Of a stretch of 64,000 bases of DNA, positions 7,645 through 16,672 are shown piece by piece. Made by a program: the position numbers and the translations under genes. The notes below the pieces were generated by a model that was not told the DNA's origin, searched no databases, and worked only from the letters and a program-made list of their open reading frames with translations. Source of the stretch: an uncultured Rhodospirillaceae bacterium (GTDB lineage: Bacteria > Pseudomonadota > Alphaproteobacteria > Azospirillales > Azospirillaceae); contig CALBDS010000003.1 in the NCBI GenBank assembly GCA_937927415.1, positions 381,358 through 445,357 of the forward strand, read 5' to 3'. Positions within the stretch are counted from its first letter, which is position 1. Each line of letters opens with the position of its first letter.

Positions 7645-8849
7645 TGGCCCGCACCCGCAAACCCGCGTCCGGCCGCAAGAGCGGCCCCCGCTCCCGGCGC
7701 AAGACGGCAGCACGCCCGGGGATCATGGCGCGGGCCGCATCGGCCTTCGCCACGGTCCAACGGCTGGCCGGGCATCCGGTGGGGCTGGCGCTGTCGGTGC
7801 TGGCGGCCCTGACGGCCACGGTGGTCACCGCCGATCATTTCCTCAGCCGCCCCGCCACCCGCCCGGCGACGGCCCCGCCCGCCCAGGTGCAGGTGGCGGT
7901 GAAGCCGCCCCCCGTCCCCGCGGCCCCGCCCCTGCCCGCCCAACCCCTGCCCGCCGTTCCGCCGGTGGCCGAAACGCCCGAGCCGGTGGAGCCGCCGCCG
8001 CTGGGCGTCACCGAACCGGAACCCGGCACCAACCCCGACGCCGCCCCCGCCATGGCGGCGCCGGAGAAACCCGCCGAAACCGCCCTGCTGCCCCCGCCCG
8101 TGGCCGCCCCGCCGCCGCGCACCGGCGTGCCGCTGTGGCAGCGCAACGCCGTGCCGACGCGGGTCACCCCCGACCGCCCGGCCATCGCCATCGTCATCGA
8201 CGACATGGGGCTGGACCGCAAACGCTCGGCCCGCGTGGCCGGGCTGGCGGGGCCGCTGACCCTGGCGTGGCTGCCCTATGCCCACGACCTGCCGACCCAG
8301 ACCAAGGCGGCGCGGGCGGCGGGGCATGAGCTGATGCTGCACCTGCCCATGGAACCCAGCGTCAAGGCCGATCCCGGCCCGAACGCCCTGCTGACCTCGC
8401 TGCCGGCGGAGGAGATCCGGCGGCGGCTGACGGCGGCACTGGCCAGTTTCGAAGGGTATGTGGGGGTGAACAACCACATGGGCAGCCGCTTCACCGCCGA
8501 CCGCGCCCTGATGGCGCCGGTGCTGGCCGAGGTGCAGAAGCGCGGCCTGCTGTGGCTGGACAGCCGCACCACCCCCAACAGCGCCGCAAGCGGGCTGGCG
8601 CCGCCGCTGCACCTGCCGTTCGCCGGGCGGGACGTGTTTCTCGACAATGTGGAGACGGTGGCGGCGGTGCGCGCCCAGCTTGCCCGCACCGAGGCGGTGG
8701 CCCGCCATCAGGGTGTCGCCATCGCCATCGGCCACCCCCACGACGCCACCATCGAGGCGCTGGCCGCGTGGCTGCCCGATGTGCAGAAGCGCGGTTTCGC
8801 CCTGGTCACCGTCAGCGCCGTCGTCCGCGCCCGCGGCGTCGGCGGATGA
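7644..8849 (+). CDS. Divergent polysaccharide deacetylase family protein (YibQ-like)
   Basis: 401-residue protein. A basic, Arg/Lys-rich N-terminus is followed by one membrane segment (about residues 44-65), then a long Pro/Ala-rich linker (about 70-165), then a YibQ-type divergent deacetylase domain starting RPAIAIVIDDMG and containing ELMLHLPMEP, GVNNHMGSRFT, LWLDSRTTP and GHPHDATIEAL. Such proteins are predicted to act in the periplasm on glycans; the biochemical role is not established. It is coupled to cueR by a 1-base overlap and lies upstream of copZ, an unusual place for this family. Confidence 0.85.
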   Translation: MARTRKPASGRKSGPRSRRKTAARPGIMARAASAFATVQRLAGHPVGLALSVLAALTATVVTADHFLSRPATRPATAPPAQVQVAVKPPPVPAAPPLPAQPLPAVPPVAETPEPVEPPPLGVTEPEPGTNPDAAPAMAAPEKPAETALLPPPVAAPPPRTGVPLWQRNAVPTRVTPDRPAIAIVIDDMGLDRKRSARVAGLAGPLTLAWLPYAHDLPTQTKAARAAGHELMLHLPMEPSVKADPGPNALLTSLPAEEIRRRLTAALASFEGYVGVNNHMGSRFTADRALMAPVLAEVQKRGLLWLDSRTTPNSAASGLAPPLHLPFAGRDVFLDNVETVAAVRAQLARTEAVARHQGVAIAIGHPHDATIEALAAWLPDVQKRGFALVTVSAVVRARGVGG

Positions 8850-8875
8850 TTTCCCAACCCCAAGGAGTGCTTATC

Positions 8876-9079
8876 ATGGCTGAACAGTACAAGGTGAACG
8901 GCATGACCTGCGGCGGCTGCGCCCGGTCGGTCACCAACGCCATCACCAAGGCCGCCCCCGGCGCCAGCGTCACCGTGGACCTGCCCACCGCCACCGTCAC
9001 CGTGGACGGGGCCGACGCCGACGCGGTGAAGACCGCGGTGGAAAAGGCCGGGTTCGAGTTCGCCGGCAAGGCCGCCTGA
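8876..9079 (+). CDS. copZ: CopZ-like heavy-metal-associated domain chaperone
   Basis: 67-residue single HMA domain with the metal-binding GMTCGGC motif (Cys-X2-Cys) near residue 10 and the usual beta-alpha-beta pattern. Such proteins carry Cu(I) in the cytoplasm to a P-type ATPase or to a regulator. The ATG is preceded by AAGGAG. It ends the cueR operon; no copper ATPase gene is in the window, so its partner must lie elsewhere. Confidence 0.9.
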   Translation: MAEQYKVNGMTCGGCARSVTNAITKAAPGASVTVDLPTATVTVDGADADAVKTAVEKAGFEFAGKAA

Positions 9080-9106
9080 TAAGGGGATGCCCCCGCGCCG
9101 GGACCG

Positions 9107-9928
9107 TTACAGGAAGGCCCGGCGCGGCCCCTCGGCGTTCTTCCACGCCCATTCCACCAGCGCCGTGACGAGCCGGTGGAGCGACGGCCGCACCACGTTC
9201 GCCCGGTCGTCGCGGAAACGGAACGGGGCCTCCTCGTCCATATAGGTGATCTGGCTCAGTTCAAGCTGGATGGCGTGGATGTTCTGGTCCGGGCGGCCGT
9301 AGGTGCGGGTGATGTACCCGCCGGTGAAACGCCCGTTCAGCACGGCGGAGTGCTTTTCATCGGCGCCGAGCGCCGTCATCACCCGATGCGCCAGCGACGG
9401 CGAGGCGGTGCCCCCGCCGCCGGTCCCCATGTTGAAATCGGGCAGCCGCCCCTTGAAGAACCGCGGCACCCGCGAACGGATGGAATGGGCATCGAACAGC
9501 ACGGCCACCCCGAAACGGTCGCGGATGGCCTGCAGCTCCGCTTCCAGCTTGTCATGGTAGGGGCGCCAATAGGCATCGATGCGGGCCTGGACCTCGGCCG
9601 CATCGGGTTCCTGGCCGGGCCGGTAGATCGGTTCCCGGTCGAAGGTGGACAGAGGGCAGAGTTCGGTGTTGTCCGCCCCGGCGTACAGCGCCACCCCCGC
9701 CGGATCGCGGTTCAGGTCCACCACATAGCGCGACCACGTGGCCTTGAGGAACCCCACCCCCAGCGCCGGGGCGAAGTGATAGAGCCGGTCCAGGTTCCAG
9801 TCGGTATCGGGCACCGTCAGCGCCGTATCGGTCAGCCGCGGCTTGAGATCCTCCGGCAGCATGGTGCCGACGTGGGGGATCGACAACAGCACCGGCGTTT
9901 CACCCGGCTGAAACCGGAAATTGTCCAT
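9107..9928 (-). CDS. hutG: N-formylglutamate amidohydrolase (HutG-type)
   Basis: 273-residue enzyme of the N-formylglutamate deformylase family, which releases formate and glutamate in histidine degradation. Family landmarks: TPVLLSIPHVGT at the N-terminus, DTDWNLDRLY, SRYVVDLNRD, FDAHSIRSRVPRFF and the C-terminal QLELSQITYM. ATG 9928 is chosen because the protein then begins where the family begins and AGAGG lies upstream; the longer form from 9982 would start at or before the predicted transcription start. No other hut gene is nearby. Confidence 0.88.
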   Translation of the reverse strand: MDNFRFQPGETPVLLSIPHVGTMLPEDLKPRLTDTALTVPDTDWNLDRLYHFAPALGVGFLKATWSRYVVDLNRDPAGVALYAGADNTELCPLSTFDREPIYRPGQEPDAAEVQARIDAYWRPYHDKLEAELQAIRDRFGVAVLFDAHSIRSRVPRFFKGRLPDFNMGTGGGGTASPSLAHRVMTALGADEKHSAVLNGRFTGGYITRTYGRPDQNIHAIQLELSQITYMDEEAPFRFRDDRANVVRPSLHRLVTALVEWAWKNAEGPRRAFL

Positions 9929-9987
9929 CTCGATACACCTCTGCCCATGAACCGGAGGCAGCGGATTGTTGCGCTGCGACATGCAGG

Positions 9988-10016
9988 ACTATGCTGAGAA
10001 GGGGCCGAATCGTCAA
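9988..10016 (-). promoter_or_regulatory. Candidate sigma-70 promoter for hutG
   Basis: On the minus strand TTGACG (10011-10016) and CATAGT (9988-9993) are separated by 17 bases. It points to the hutG start at 9928 and argues against the upstream ATG at 9982. Confidence 0.5.
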
Positions 10017-10102
10017 ATACTATTACGTTTTTATTACCCGACTCGGCCTTTGCGGGTAAGGATGTGGCGGCCCCCTCCCCTGCCCCCCGTGCGTTTCCCC
10101 CT

Positions 10103-11128
10103 TCAGCCCACACCCCAGCCGCCGGTATCGGGGAACGGCACCGAGGGGCGCGGGGCCTGGGGATCGGTGCCCAAGGGCGTCAGCAGGCCGATGGGCAGCG
10201 GGCGCGGTTGCGCCGGTTCCGGCAGCAGACGGGCGGCGCGCACCCACCACGCCGGCCGGGCCGCCTGGATGGCCTCGGCCGCCCGCCCTGCCTCGTCCGC
10301 GATGGCGTAAAGGCCGAAGCAGGTGGCCCCACTGCCCGACAGGCGCGACAGCAGGCAGCCGGGGGTTGCGTCCAGCGCGGCCAGAACCGCGGCGATCTCC
10401 GGCGCCACGGTCAGGGCCGGTTCGGTCAGATCGTTGCGCCGCTCGGCCAGCAGCGCCGCCAGCGCGCGGGCGTCCGCCGGGGATTCGGTGAAACGGGCCA
10501 GCGAGGAAAAGGGGCCGCTGCGCGCCTTGAACACCGCGGGCGTGGACACCGGCACGCCGGGGTTGACCAGCACCGCATGGGTTTCCGGCAGGACCGGCGC
10601 CGGGTCGAGCTGTTCGCCCAGCCCCCCCAGGAACACCGGACGCCCGGCAAGGCAGGCCGGCACGTCGGCCCCCAGCGACACCCCCACTTGATAGAGCAGG
10701 TCGTGATCCGCCTCCACCCCCCACAGGCGGGCCAACGCCAGCAGGGCGGCGGCCGCATCCGCCGAACCGCCGCCGATGCCCGACGCCACGGGCAGGTGCT
10801 TGTCCAGCAGCAGCGTCACCGACGCCGGCCTTTCCAGGGCCGCTGCCAGCAGATGGGCGGCGCGGTTGACCAGATTGGTGGCCGGATCCTCCCCCATCAG
10901 CGCCCGCCCGAACGGGCCGGACAGCGACAGCCGCGGCACCGGGGCCGCGCGCTCCACCCCGCGCAGCGGCGGCGGGGCCGGGGTTTCCAGCACCGTCACC
11001 CGGTCGCCCACGTCGGCGAACACCACCAGACTGTCCAGCGCGTGGTACCCGTCCGGCCGGCGGCCCAGCACGTGCAGGTACAGGTTCAGCTTGGCCGGGG
11101 CCTGTTCGGTGATGCGGGGACTGCTCAT
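10103..11128 (-). CDS. ispE: 4-diphosphocytidyl-2-C-methyl-D-erythritol kinase IspE
   Basis: 341-residue GHMP kinase of the MEP isoprenoid pathway. The N-terminal APAKLNLYLHV and the ATP-binding loop PVASGIGGGSADAAAAL identify it; LSGSGATCFG is the third GHMP motif. It is about 45 residues longer than usual because of a Pro/Arg-rich C-terminal tail after the kinase fold. The ATG overlaps the stop of the TPR gene (ATGA), a common pairing in this bacterial group. Confidence 0.95.
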   Translation of the reverse strand: MSSPRITEQAPAKLNLYLHVLGRRPDGYHALDSLVVFADVGDRVTVLETPAPPPLRGVERAAPVPRLSLSGPFGRALMGEDPATNLVNRAAHLLAAALERPASVTLLLDKHLPVASGIGGGSADAAAALLALARLWGVEADHDLLYQVGVSLGADVPACLAGRPVFLGGLGEQLDPAPVLPETHAVLVNPGVPVSTPAVFKARSGPFSSLARFTESPADARALAALLAERRNDLTEPALTVAPEIAAVLAALDATPGCLLSRLSGSGATCFGLYAIADEAGRAAEAIQAARPAWWVRAARLLPEPAQPRPLPIGLLTPLGTDPQAPRPSVPFPDTGGWGVG

Positions 11129-12873
11129 CGGGCGGGATCCTTGGGCGCTTTGTCCTTGGGGGCGGCATCCTGGACCGCCGCGGCCCTCTGCTCGGCCAGG
11201 CCCTTTTCCAGCTTTTCGGCGATGGCCTGCTTGGACGGCTCATCCTCGGCGGTGCGCAGGGCGCGCTGCCACTGGAAGCGGGCCTCGATGCGGCGGCCCA
11301 CCCGCCAATAGGCGTCCCCCAGATGGTCGTTGATGGTGGGGTCCAGCGGTTTCAGTTCCACCGCCTTTTCCAGCCTGGACACCGCCCCTTCGTAATCGCC
11401 CAGCCGGTAGAGCGCCCAGCCCAGGCTGTCCATGATGTAGCCGTCCTTGGGGCGCAGATCGACCGCGCGGGCGACCATGGCCTTGGCCTCGTCCAGGTTG
11501 ATGCCCCGGTCGATCCAGGAATAGCCCAGATAGTTCAACAGGTACGGCTCGTCGGGCTGGAGCGCCATGGCCTTTTTCAGGTCGGTCTCCGTCTCCGGCC
11601 AGCGTTTCAGCCCGTCCCACGCCAGGGCGCGGGCGTAATAGACGGCCCAATGGCGCTGTTCCGGCTCGCCGATGCGGTCGAGCGCGCGGGTGTAGGTGTC
11701 CGCCGCCGCCTGCCAGTCCTTCTTGGCGCGATAGAGGTCGCCCAGACGGACCAGGGCCTCGGTGCGGTCGGGGCGTTGCTCGGTCAGGGTCTGGAGCTGG
11801 GCGATGGCCTCGTCGGTGCGGTCCAGGCGGGCCAGGACATCGGCGGCGCGCAGCCGGGCCACCCAGCCCAGCGCCGGGTCGGCGGCCAGCACCTGATAAT
11901 CGGCCAGTGCGGCACCGGGCCGTTCGCGCCCGTCCAGCACGTCGGCCACCATCAGCCGGGCCAGCGTCATGTTCGGCTGCAAATGCAGCGCGATGCGCCC
12001 GAACAGCAGCGCGGTTTCCTCCGCCCCCTCGTGGTGAAGGGCGCTGCCCAGATCGAACAGGGCTTCGGCCAGACCATCCGCCGCGCTGGCGACCACCGGC
12101 GGGGCGGTCTTGCCCGTCTCCAGCGCCCGCAGCGCCGGTTCGATCATCACGCTGTCGGAGGAATCGAGGAAGGCTTCGTACAGGGCGCGCGCCTTGTCCG
12201 CCCGGCCCGTGCGCTCGAAGAAGCTGCCCACCACCTGCACCACCCGCAGCGGCGACTGGGTGGCGGTGACGGCGGCGTAATGCCCCTCCGCCGGGCCGGA
12301 CCGGCCGGCAAGGTCGAGGATCAGGCCGGAATGCAGGTGGTAGAGGGCGGAAAAGCCCGCCTCCTTCTCCAGCGGAGCCAGGGCCTGAAGGGCATCGTCG
12401 GTCCGGCCCTGCGCCACCGCCAGCCACGCCCGCGCCATGGGGGCGATGTACTTGCCCAGCCCCTGCACCGGCAGGGCGGCGGCGAGCGTCGCCGCCTCGT
12501 CCAGCCGCTTGCCCTTCACCGCGTCGGCCAGCAGCAGCAGCGCGCTCAACTGCGGGTCGCCGTCGGTGGTCTGCAGGCGGCGGGCCAGCCCCAGCGCCGC
12601 GTCCAGCCGGCCCTCGCTCAGAGCCAGGACATAAGTGCGGCGCAGCAGCCCCAGATCGCCGGGGTTGGCGTCCAGCGCACGGGCCATATAGGCCGCCGCC
12701 GCCGTCCAGTCGTCATGCTGCTGGGCGAAACGCCCGGCCAGATAGCTGCCGGCGGGGGACACGGTGTCCGCCGCCCCCGCTTCCGGGGTGGCCGCCGCCA
12801 GCGACGGGGCCAGCGCCGCCCCGGCGCACACCACCAACGCCCACACCCCACGCCGGTTCCAGGGAAAGCCCAT
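11125..12873 (-). CDS. Secreted tetratricopeptide-repeat protein
   Basis: 582-residue protein with an N-terminal signal peptide (hydrophobic core WALVVCAGAALAPSLAAA) and then many TPR units through to about residue 540 (for example DWTAAAAYMARALDANPGD, DEPYLLNYLGYSWIDRG, PLDPTINDHLGDAYWRVG). The tail is charged and Lys/Ala-rich. TPR proteins of this type act as protein-interaction scaffolds in the periplasm or outer membrane; no partner is evident. ATG 12873 is preferred over a GTG at 12900 because it puts the signal peptide at the very N-terminus. Coupled to ispE by ATGA. Confidence 0.85.
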   Translation of the reverse strand: MGFPWNRRGVWALVVCAGAALAPSLAAATPEAGAADTVSPAGSYLAGRFAQQHDDWTAAAAYMARALDANPGDLGLLRRTYVLALSEGRLDAALGLARRLQTTDGDPQLSALLLLADAVKGKRLDEAATLAAALPVQGLGKYIAPMARAWLAVAQGRTDDALQALAPLEKEAGFSALYHLHSGLILDLAGRSGPAEGHYAAVTATQSPLRVVQVVGSFFERTGRADKARALYEAFLDSSDSVMIEPALRALETGKTAPPVVASAADGLAEALFDLGSALHHEGAEETALLFGRIALHLQPNMTLARLMVADVLDGRERPGAALADYQVLAADPALGWVARLRAADVLARLDRTDEAIAQLQTLTEQRPDRTEALVRLGDLYRAKKDWQAAADTYTRALDRIGEPEQRHWAVYYARALAWDGLKRWPETETDLKKAMALQPDEPYLLNYLGYSWIDRGINLDEAKAMVARAVDLRPKDGYIMDSLGWALYRLGDYEGAVSRLEKAVELKPLDPTINDHLGDAYWRVGRRIEARFQWQRALRTAEDEPSKQAIAEKLEKGLAEQRAAAVQDAAPKDKAPKDPAR

Positions 12874-12933
12874 TGCCGATACCCCACGCCTCAACCGCAC
12901 ATGCGAAACACACCAACGGTAAGGCCGAACGCC

Positions 12934-13953
12934 CTACCCGTTCAAGAGCCAGTCCCCGCGCACTCGACCGATCACGGCGGGACGGAAGATATCCACCACC
13001 CGCGCATCCAGATGCGTGCGCAATTTTTCGGGCATTCCGTGGGACAGGCGGGCACCGTCCACCCGCCACCGCGCCATCCACGTCATGGTGCGCAGCCACG
13101 TCAGCCGGCGCATGGGCACCAGCCACGGGGCGGTCGCCGCCGCCAGATCCGCCGGCACCGCCGCCGCCCAGGCGGCCAGGAAGTCCGCCACCTCGGCCCG
13201 CGACAGCTCCGCGTCCACCTCGGGCGTCCAGCGGGTGGAGGTCAGCAGGCTAGCGTGGGCCAGATCGATGGCCGGCAGGCTGTAATGGGCCTTTTCCAGG
13301 TCGGTGAACCACGCCTTTCCGGCGGCGTCGATCAGAAAATTCCCCGGATGGGTGTCGGCACCGCACAGGGCCACCGGCACCGGCGCCGCGGGGCGGCTGG
13401 TGCGGGCGGCGTCCAGTTCGGCGTCCAGCAGGCGGCGGACCTCCGGCTCCAGCCCGGCGTCGTCGAAGGCGGCGGCCTGCCGCTCCACCTGCGCCAGCAG
13501 GGCGGCGGCGGGGTCGGCGGGGGCCAGCAGCGGCGCACGAGCGGACGGCGGCGGCAGGGGCAGCGCGTGCAGCGCCGCCAGCGCGCGGGCGATGGTGGCC
13601 ATATCGGCGGGCAGGCGCGGCGGGCGTCCGGTGATCTCCGTCACCACAAGGCCCCCCATGGGCAACCCGTCCGGGGCGGGCGGCAGCACCGCCACCAGTT
13701 CCGGCGTGTGGCCGCACGGGGCGGCACGGCGGAAGGCTTCGGCCTGATAGGCCAGGTTGGCGGCGGGATCCAGCCCCTGCTGGCTCCACCGCGGCAGACG
13801 GGCCACCAGACCGCGGCCCGCCAGCCGCACATGGCCGTGGGCCACCCCCTTCAGCGGCAGCGGCTCCAGCGCATCCCACGTCAGCCCGGCGCGGCGCAAC
13901 GCGCCGTCCAGCGCGGGCAGCAGGGCCGTCAGCGGTGGCGGGGACGGGATCAG
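12934..13953 (-). CDS. Aminoglycoside/choline-kinase-like phosphotransferase (APH fold), probable CTG start
   Basis: About 339 residues. The kinase-like fold shows the catalytic loop CGADTHPGNFLID (Brenner HxDxxxxN pattern, here H-P-G-N) and the following WFTDLEKAHYSLPAIDLAH. Such enzymes phosphorylate small hydroxylated or amino compounds; the substrate is unknown. No ATG, GTG or TTG exists in frame near the domain start. CTG at 13953 overlaps the moaB stop as CTGA, mirrors the ATGA couplings elsewhere here, and has GGAG 8 bases upstream, so it is proposed as the start. The open frame continues upstream to 14736 through moaB, which is coincidental. Confidence 0.75.
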   Translation of the reverse strand: MIPSPPPLTALLPALDGALRRAGLTWDALEPLPLKGVAHGHVRLAGRGLVARLPRWSQQGLDPAANLAYQAEAFRRAAPCGHTPELVAVLPPAPDGLPMGGLVVTEITGRPPRLPADMATIARALAALHALPLPPPSARAPLLAPADPAAALLAQVERQAAAFDDAGLEPEVRRLLDAELDAARTSRPAAPVPVALCGADTHPGNFLIDAAGKAWFTDLEKAHYSLPAIDLAHASLLTSTRWTPEVDAELSRAEVADFLAAWAAAVPADLAAATAPWLVPMRRLTWLRTMTWMARWRVDGARLSHGMPEKLRTHLDARVVDIFRPAVIGRVRGDWLLNG

Positions 13954-14486
13954 TTCCGGTGCTCCTGCAACCGCGGCATCAGTTCCACCAGATTGCAGGG
14001 CCGGTGACGGTTGTCCAACTGGAACACCAGGATATCGTCCCACGCATCGCGGCAGGCGCTGGGGGATCCCGGCAGGGCGAAGACATAGGTGCCGTTGGCC
14101 ACGCCCGCCGTCGCCCGGCTCTGGATGGTGGAGGTGCCGACCTTGGCGTAGCTCAGCCAGCGGAACAGTTCGCCGAAGCCGGGGATGGTCTTTTCGAACA
14201 GGGCTTCCACCGCTTCCGGGGTGACGTCGCGGCCGGTGACGCCGGTGCCGCCGGTGGTCAGCACCACGTCGATGGCGGGATCGGCGATCCACGCCTGCAC
14301 CTGGGCGCGGATGGCGGCCACGTCGTCGCGCACGATGGTGCGGGCGGCCAGCCGGTGCCCGGCGGCGGTCAGCCGCTCGGCCAGCGCGCTGCCGGAGCGG
14401 TCGTCCTCCGGCTGGCGGGTGTCGGAGACGGTCAGAATGGCGATGTTGACCGCCAGGAACGGGCGGGAATCGTCGATCTTCGGCAT
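13950..14486 (-). CDS. moaB: Molybdenum cofactor biosynthesis protein B
   Basis: 178-residue MoaB/MogA-fold protein, which adenylylates molybdopterin. Key stretches are NIAILTVSDTR at the N-terminus, VLTTGGTGVTGRDVTPEA and FALPGSPSACRDAWDDIL. Full length for MoaB. The start ATG (14486) gives the family N-terminus. It lies 38 bases downstream of the lytic transglycosylase gene and is overlapped by the phosphotransferase gene. Confidence 0.93.
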   Translation of the reverse strand: MPKIDDSRPFLAVNIAILTVSDTRQPEDDRSGSALAERLTAAGHRLAARTIVRDDVAAIRAQVQAWIADPAIDVVLTTGGTGVTGRDVTPEAVEALFEKTIPGFGELFRWLSYAKVGTSTIQSRATAGVANGTYVFALPGSPSACRDAWDDILVFQLDNRHRPCNLVELMPRLQEHRN

Positions 14487-14524
14487 GTCCGGTCGCAACC
14501 CTGGAGGAACGGGGGAGGAATGGA

Positions 14525-16528
14525 TCAGTTGTCCGGCGTCTGGGCCACCTGCTTGTCGGACGTCTTCGGCAGCAGGGCCAGACGCCCATCCTCGGGCATA
14601 TAGACCGGCCAGCGCCCGGCCGCAACGGCATCCAGCGATTCCAGCCCCTGCCCCAACCGCATCCGATAGGCCCAATAGTTCGCCAGCACCTTGTGCACGT
14701 AATCGCGGGTCTCGGCGAACGGGATGCTTTCCACATACAGCAGCGGGTCGCTGACCGAGGCCAGCGTCTCGCGCCGCCAGCGCAGGGCGTTGCCGGGGCC
14801 GGCGTTGTAGGCGGCGGCCAGATGCACCAGATTGTTCCCCACCTCCGGCATCGCCAGCAGCTCGGCCAGATACCGCTGGCCCAGGTCCATGTTGATGGCG
14901 GTGTCGAACAGGGCGGACCGCTCGGTGTCCTCCCCCTCGATGTCGTCGTGGCGCTCGCGGACGTGCTGGGCGGTGGAGGGCATGATCTGCATCAGCCCCA
15001 GCGCCCCCGCCGGGCTGACCATGGTCGGGTCAAAACGGGATTCCTGCCGCATCACCGCAAAGATCAGCGCCCGGTCCAGGCTGAAACCGTTGCGCGGCGC
15101 CCAGTACGGCAGCGGGAACAGGGCGGCGTCATAGGGGGCGCCGTCCGGCCCCGACACCGCGTTGCCCACCTGCAGCGCCAGCCCCGGCAGCCCGGCGCGG
15201 TCGCCCAGCAGCAGCAGCGCCTCCGCCGCCAGCCGGTCGCCGCGGGGATGAACCCGGCGCAATTCCCGCTCCGCCATGTCCTTGCGGCCCGCCTGCAGCA
15301 GGCCGATGGCCCGCGCCCCGGCGGGATGGGCGGCCAGTGCCGCCAGATGCCGCCCGGTCAGGTCCGGCATGTCCCAGCGCAAGGGCGCCGCCACCCCCAG
15401 CGACCGCCCCGCCAGCAGCCCATAGAACGTGTGGGGATAGCGGGCGGCCAGTTGCAGATACCCACGCGCCTCCGCCTTGCGGCCCAGGCGCACCTCCATC
15501 CGCGCGGCCCAGAAGGCGGCGGCGGCCATCTGCCACGGCGACGACGGGGCGGCCCGCACCATGGCGGTGAAATGGGCATCGGCCTGTTCGACCTGTTTCA
15601 GCCGCCACGACGCCAGCCCGGCGATCCAATGGGCCAGCGGCACCCGGTCGCCCGACCGTTCGGCGCTGGCCCCGGCCAGGGACAGGGCGGTGCGCACGTC
15701 GCCGCCGTAATAAAGGGCGGCGGCGATGCGGGCGCGGGCGGCATCGTATTGGGCGGTTTCCAGATGGCGGCTGTACTGGGTGTCGTTCAGCAGCGCCAGG
15801 GCCGCCGCGGGCTTGCCGGCGGCGATCAGGTCGGCGATGCGCCCGGTGACGGCAACACCGCCGCCGCCGCGGCCCGAGCGGCTGGACGGGGCCACGGACT
15901 GGATCGCATCCTCATCGCCCTCATCCTCGGATGAGCGCGGGCGGGCGCCGGCCAGCCTCTCCAGCGAGCCTTGCAGCCGGTCCACATCCACCGGGCTGCG
16001 CGGCGCCTTCTGCCCGGCGGGCTGGCGGCGGACGGCCAGGGTGTGGATGCGTTCGGCCCCGGCATGGTCGGCGTAACGGGCCAGCCAGCCCGCCAACTCG
16101 TCGTAACTGGCCTTGCGCCCCGGCAGCAGCAGCCGCTGCCGTTCCACGTGGCCCATCAGCCGGCGGTCGCGAAGCTGGCGGATCTCGGCGTCGGCGGCGT
16201 CCAGATCGCCGGTGGCCTGAAGGGCGAAAATACGGGTGTAGCGGGCGGCATCCTCCGCCGTCATCTGCGCCCGCGCGGCAGCGGGATCGGTGGCGGCCAG
16301 CAGCAGGAACGGCGGCACCGCGGCCACCGGCGCATCCTGGGCCACCGCGGACACGTCCTCGACGGCGGGAACAGCCGTATCCGGCCCGCGAACGATCAGG
16401 GCGGCCCGGCCCGTGCCGGAGGAACCGAAAACCACAGCCGCCAGGGCTGCGGCGCACGCCGCCCTAAGGATGTCTGTGCGCGGAACCGCGATCCGGCGGC
16501 CTGTCGCGCTGCACCAAGTCCTTAGCAT
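14525..16528 (-). CDS. Soluble lytic murein transglycosylase
   Basis: 667-residue periplasmic enzyme with an N-terminal signal segment (LRAACAAALAAVVFG), a long alpha-helical superhelix and a C-terminal SLT domain. The catalytic glutamate lies in MRQESRFDP, followed by GALGLMQIMPSTA and AAYNAGPGNALRW, the three hallmark motifs. It cleaves peptidoglycan glycosidic bonds to 1,6-anhydro products. ATG 16528 is used; a TTG at 16564 would add 12 residues. A disordered, acidic/basic insert lies near residues 200-240. Confidence 0.93.
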   Translation of the reverse strand: MLRTWCSATGRRIAVPRTDILRAACAAALAAVVFGSSGTGRAALIVRGPDTAVPAVEDVSAVAQDAPVAAVPPFLLLAATDPAAARAQMTAEDAARYTRIFALQATGDLDAADAEIRQLRDRRLMGHVERQRLLLPGRKASYDELAGWLARYADHAGAERIHTLAVRRQPAGQKAPRSPVDVDRLQGSLERLAGARPRSSEDEGDEDAIQSVAPSSRSGRGGGGVAVTGRIADLIAAGKPAAALALLNDTQYSRHLETAQYDAARARIAAALYYGGDVRTALSLAGASAERSGDRVPLAHWIAGLASWRLKQVEQADAHFTAMVRAAPSSPWQMAAAAFWAARMEVRLGRKAEARGYLQLAARYPHTFYGLLAGRSLGVAAPLRWDMPDLTGRHLAALAAHPAGARAIGLLQAGRKDMAERELRRVHPRGDRLAAEALLLLGDRAGLPGLALQVGNAVSGPDGAPYDAALFPLPYWAPRNGFSLDRALIFAVMRQESRFDPTMVSPAGALGLMQIMPSTAQHVRERHDDIEGEDTERSALFDTAINMDLGQRYLAELLAMPEVGNNLVHLAAAYNAGPGNALRWRRETLASVSDPLLYVESIPFAETRDYVHKVLANYWAYRMRLGQGLESLDAVAAGRWPVYMPEDGRLALLPKTSDKQVAQTPDN

Positions 16529-16672
16529 TTGATGTGATTTATGGAGGCATTCGACGAATCGCAAGCCCCGGTTTCATTCGTGCGCGAAAAAGATGACAAG
16601 AGTGGCAATTCGGTCAATGGGTTGGCTTGACCGATAATTCGGACGGGGCGCGGCTTTACCCGATGATGGCGC

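Noticed and set aside
12934..14736. A 600-residue protein joining moaB region and the phosphotransferase
   Set aside because: The N-terminal 260 residues are moaB read in the wrong frame; the two real genes overlap as CTGA.
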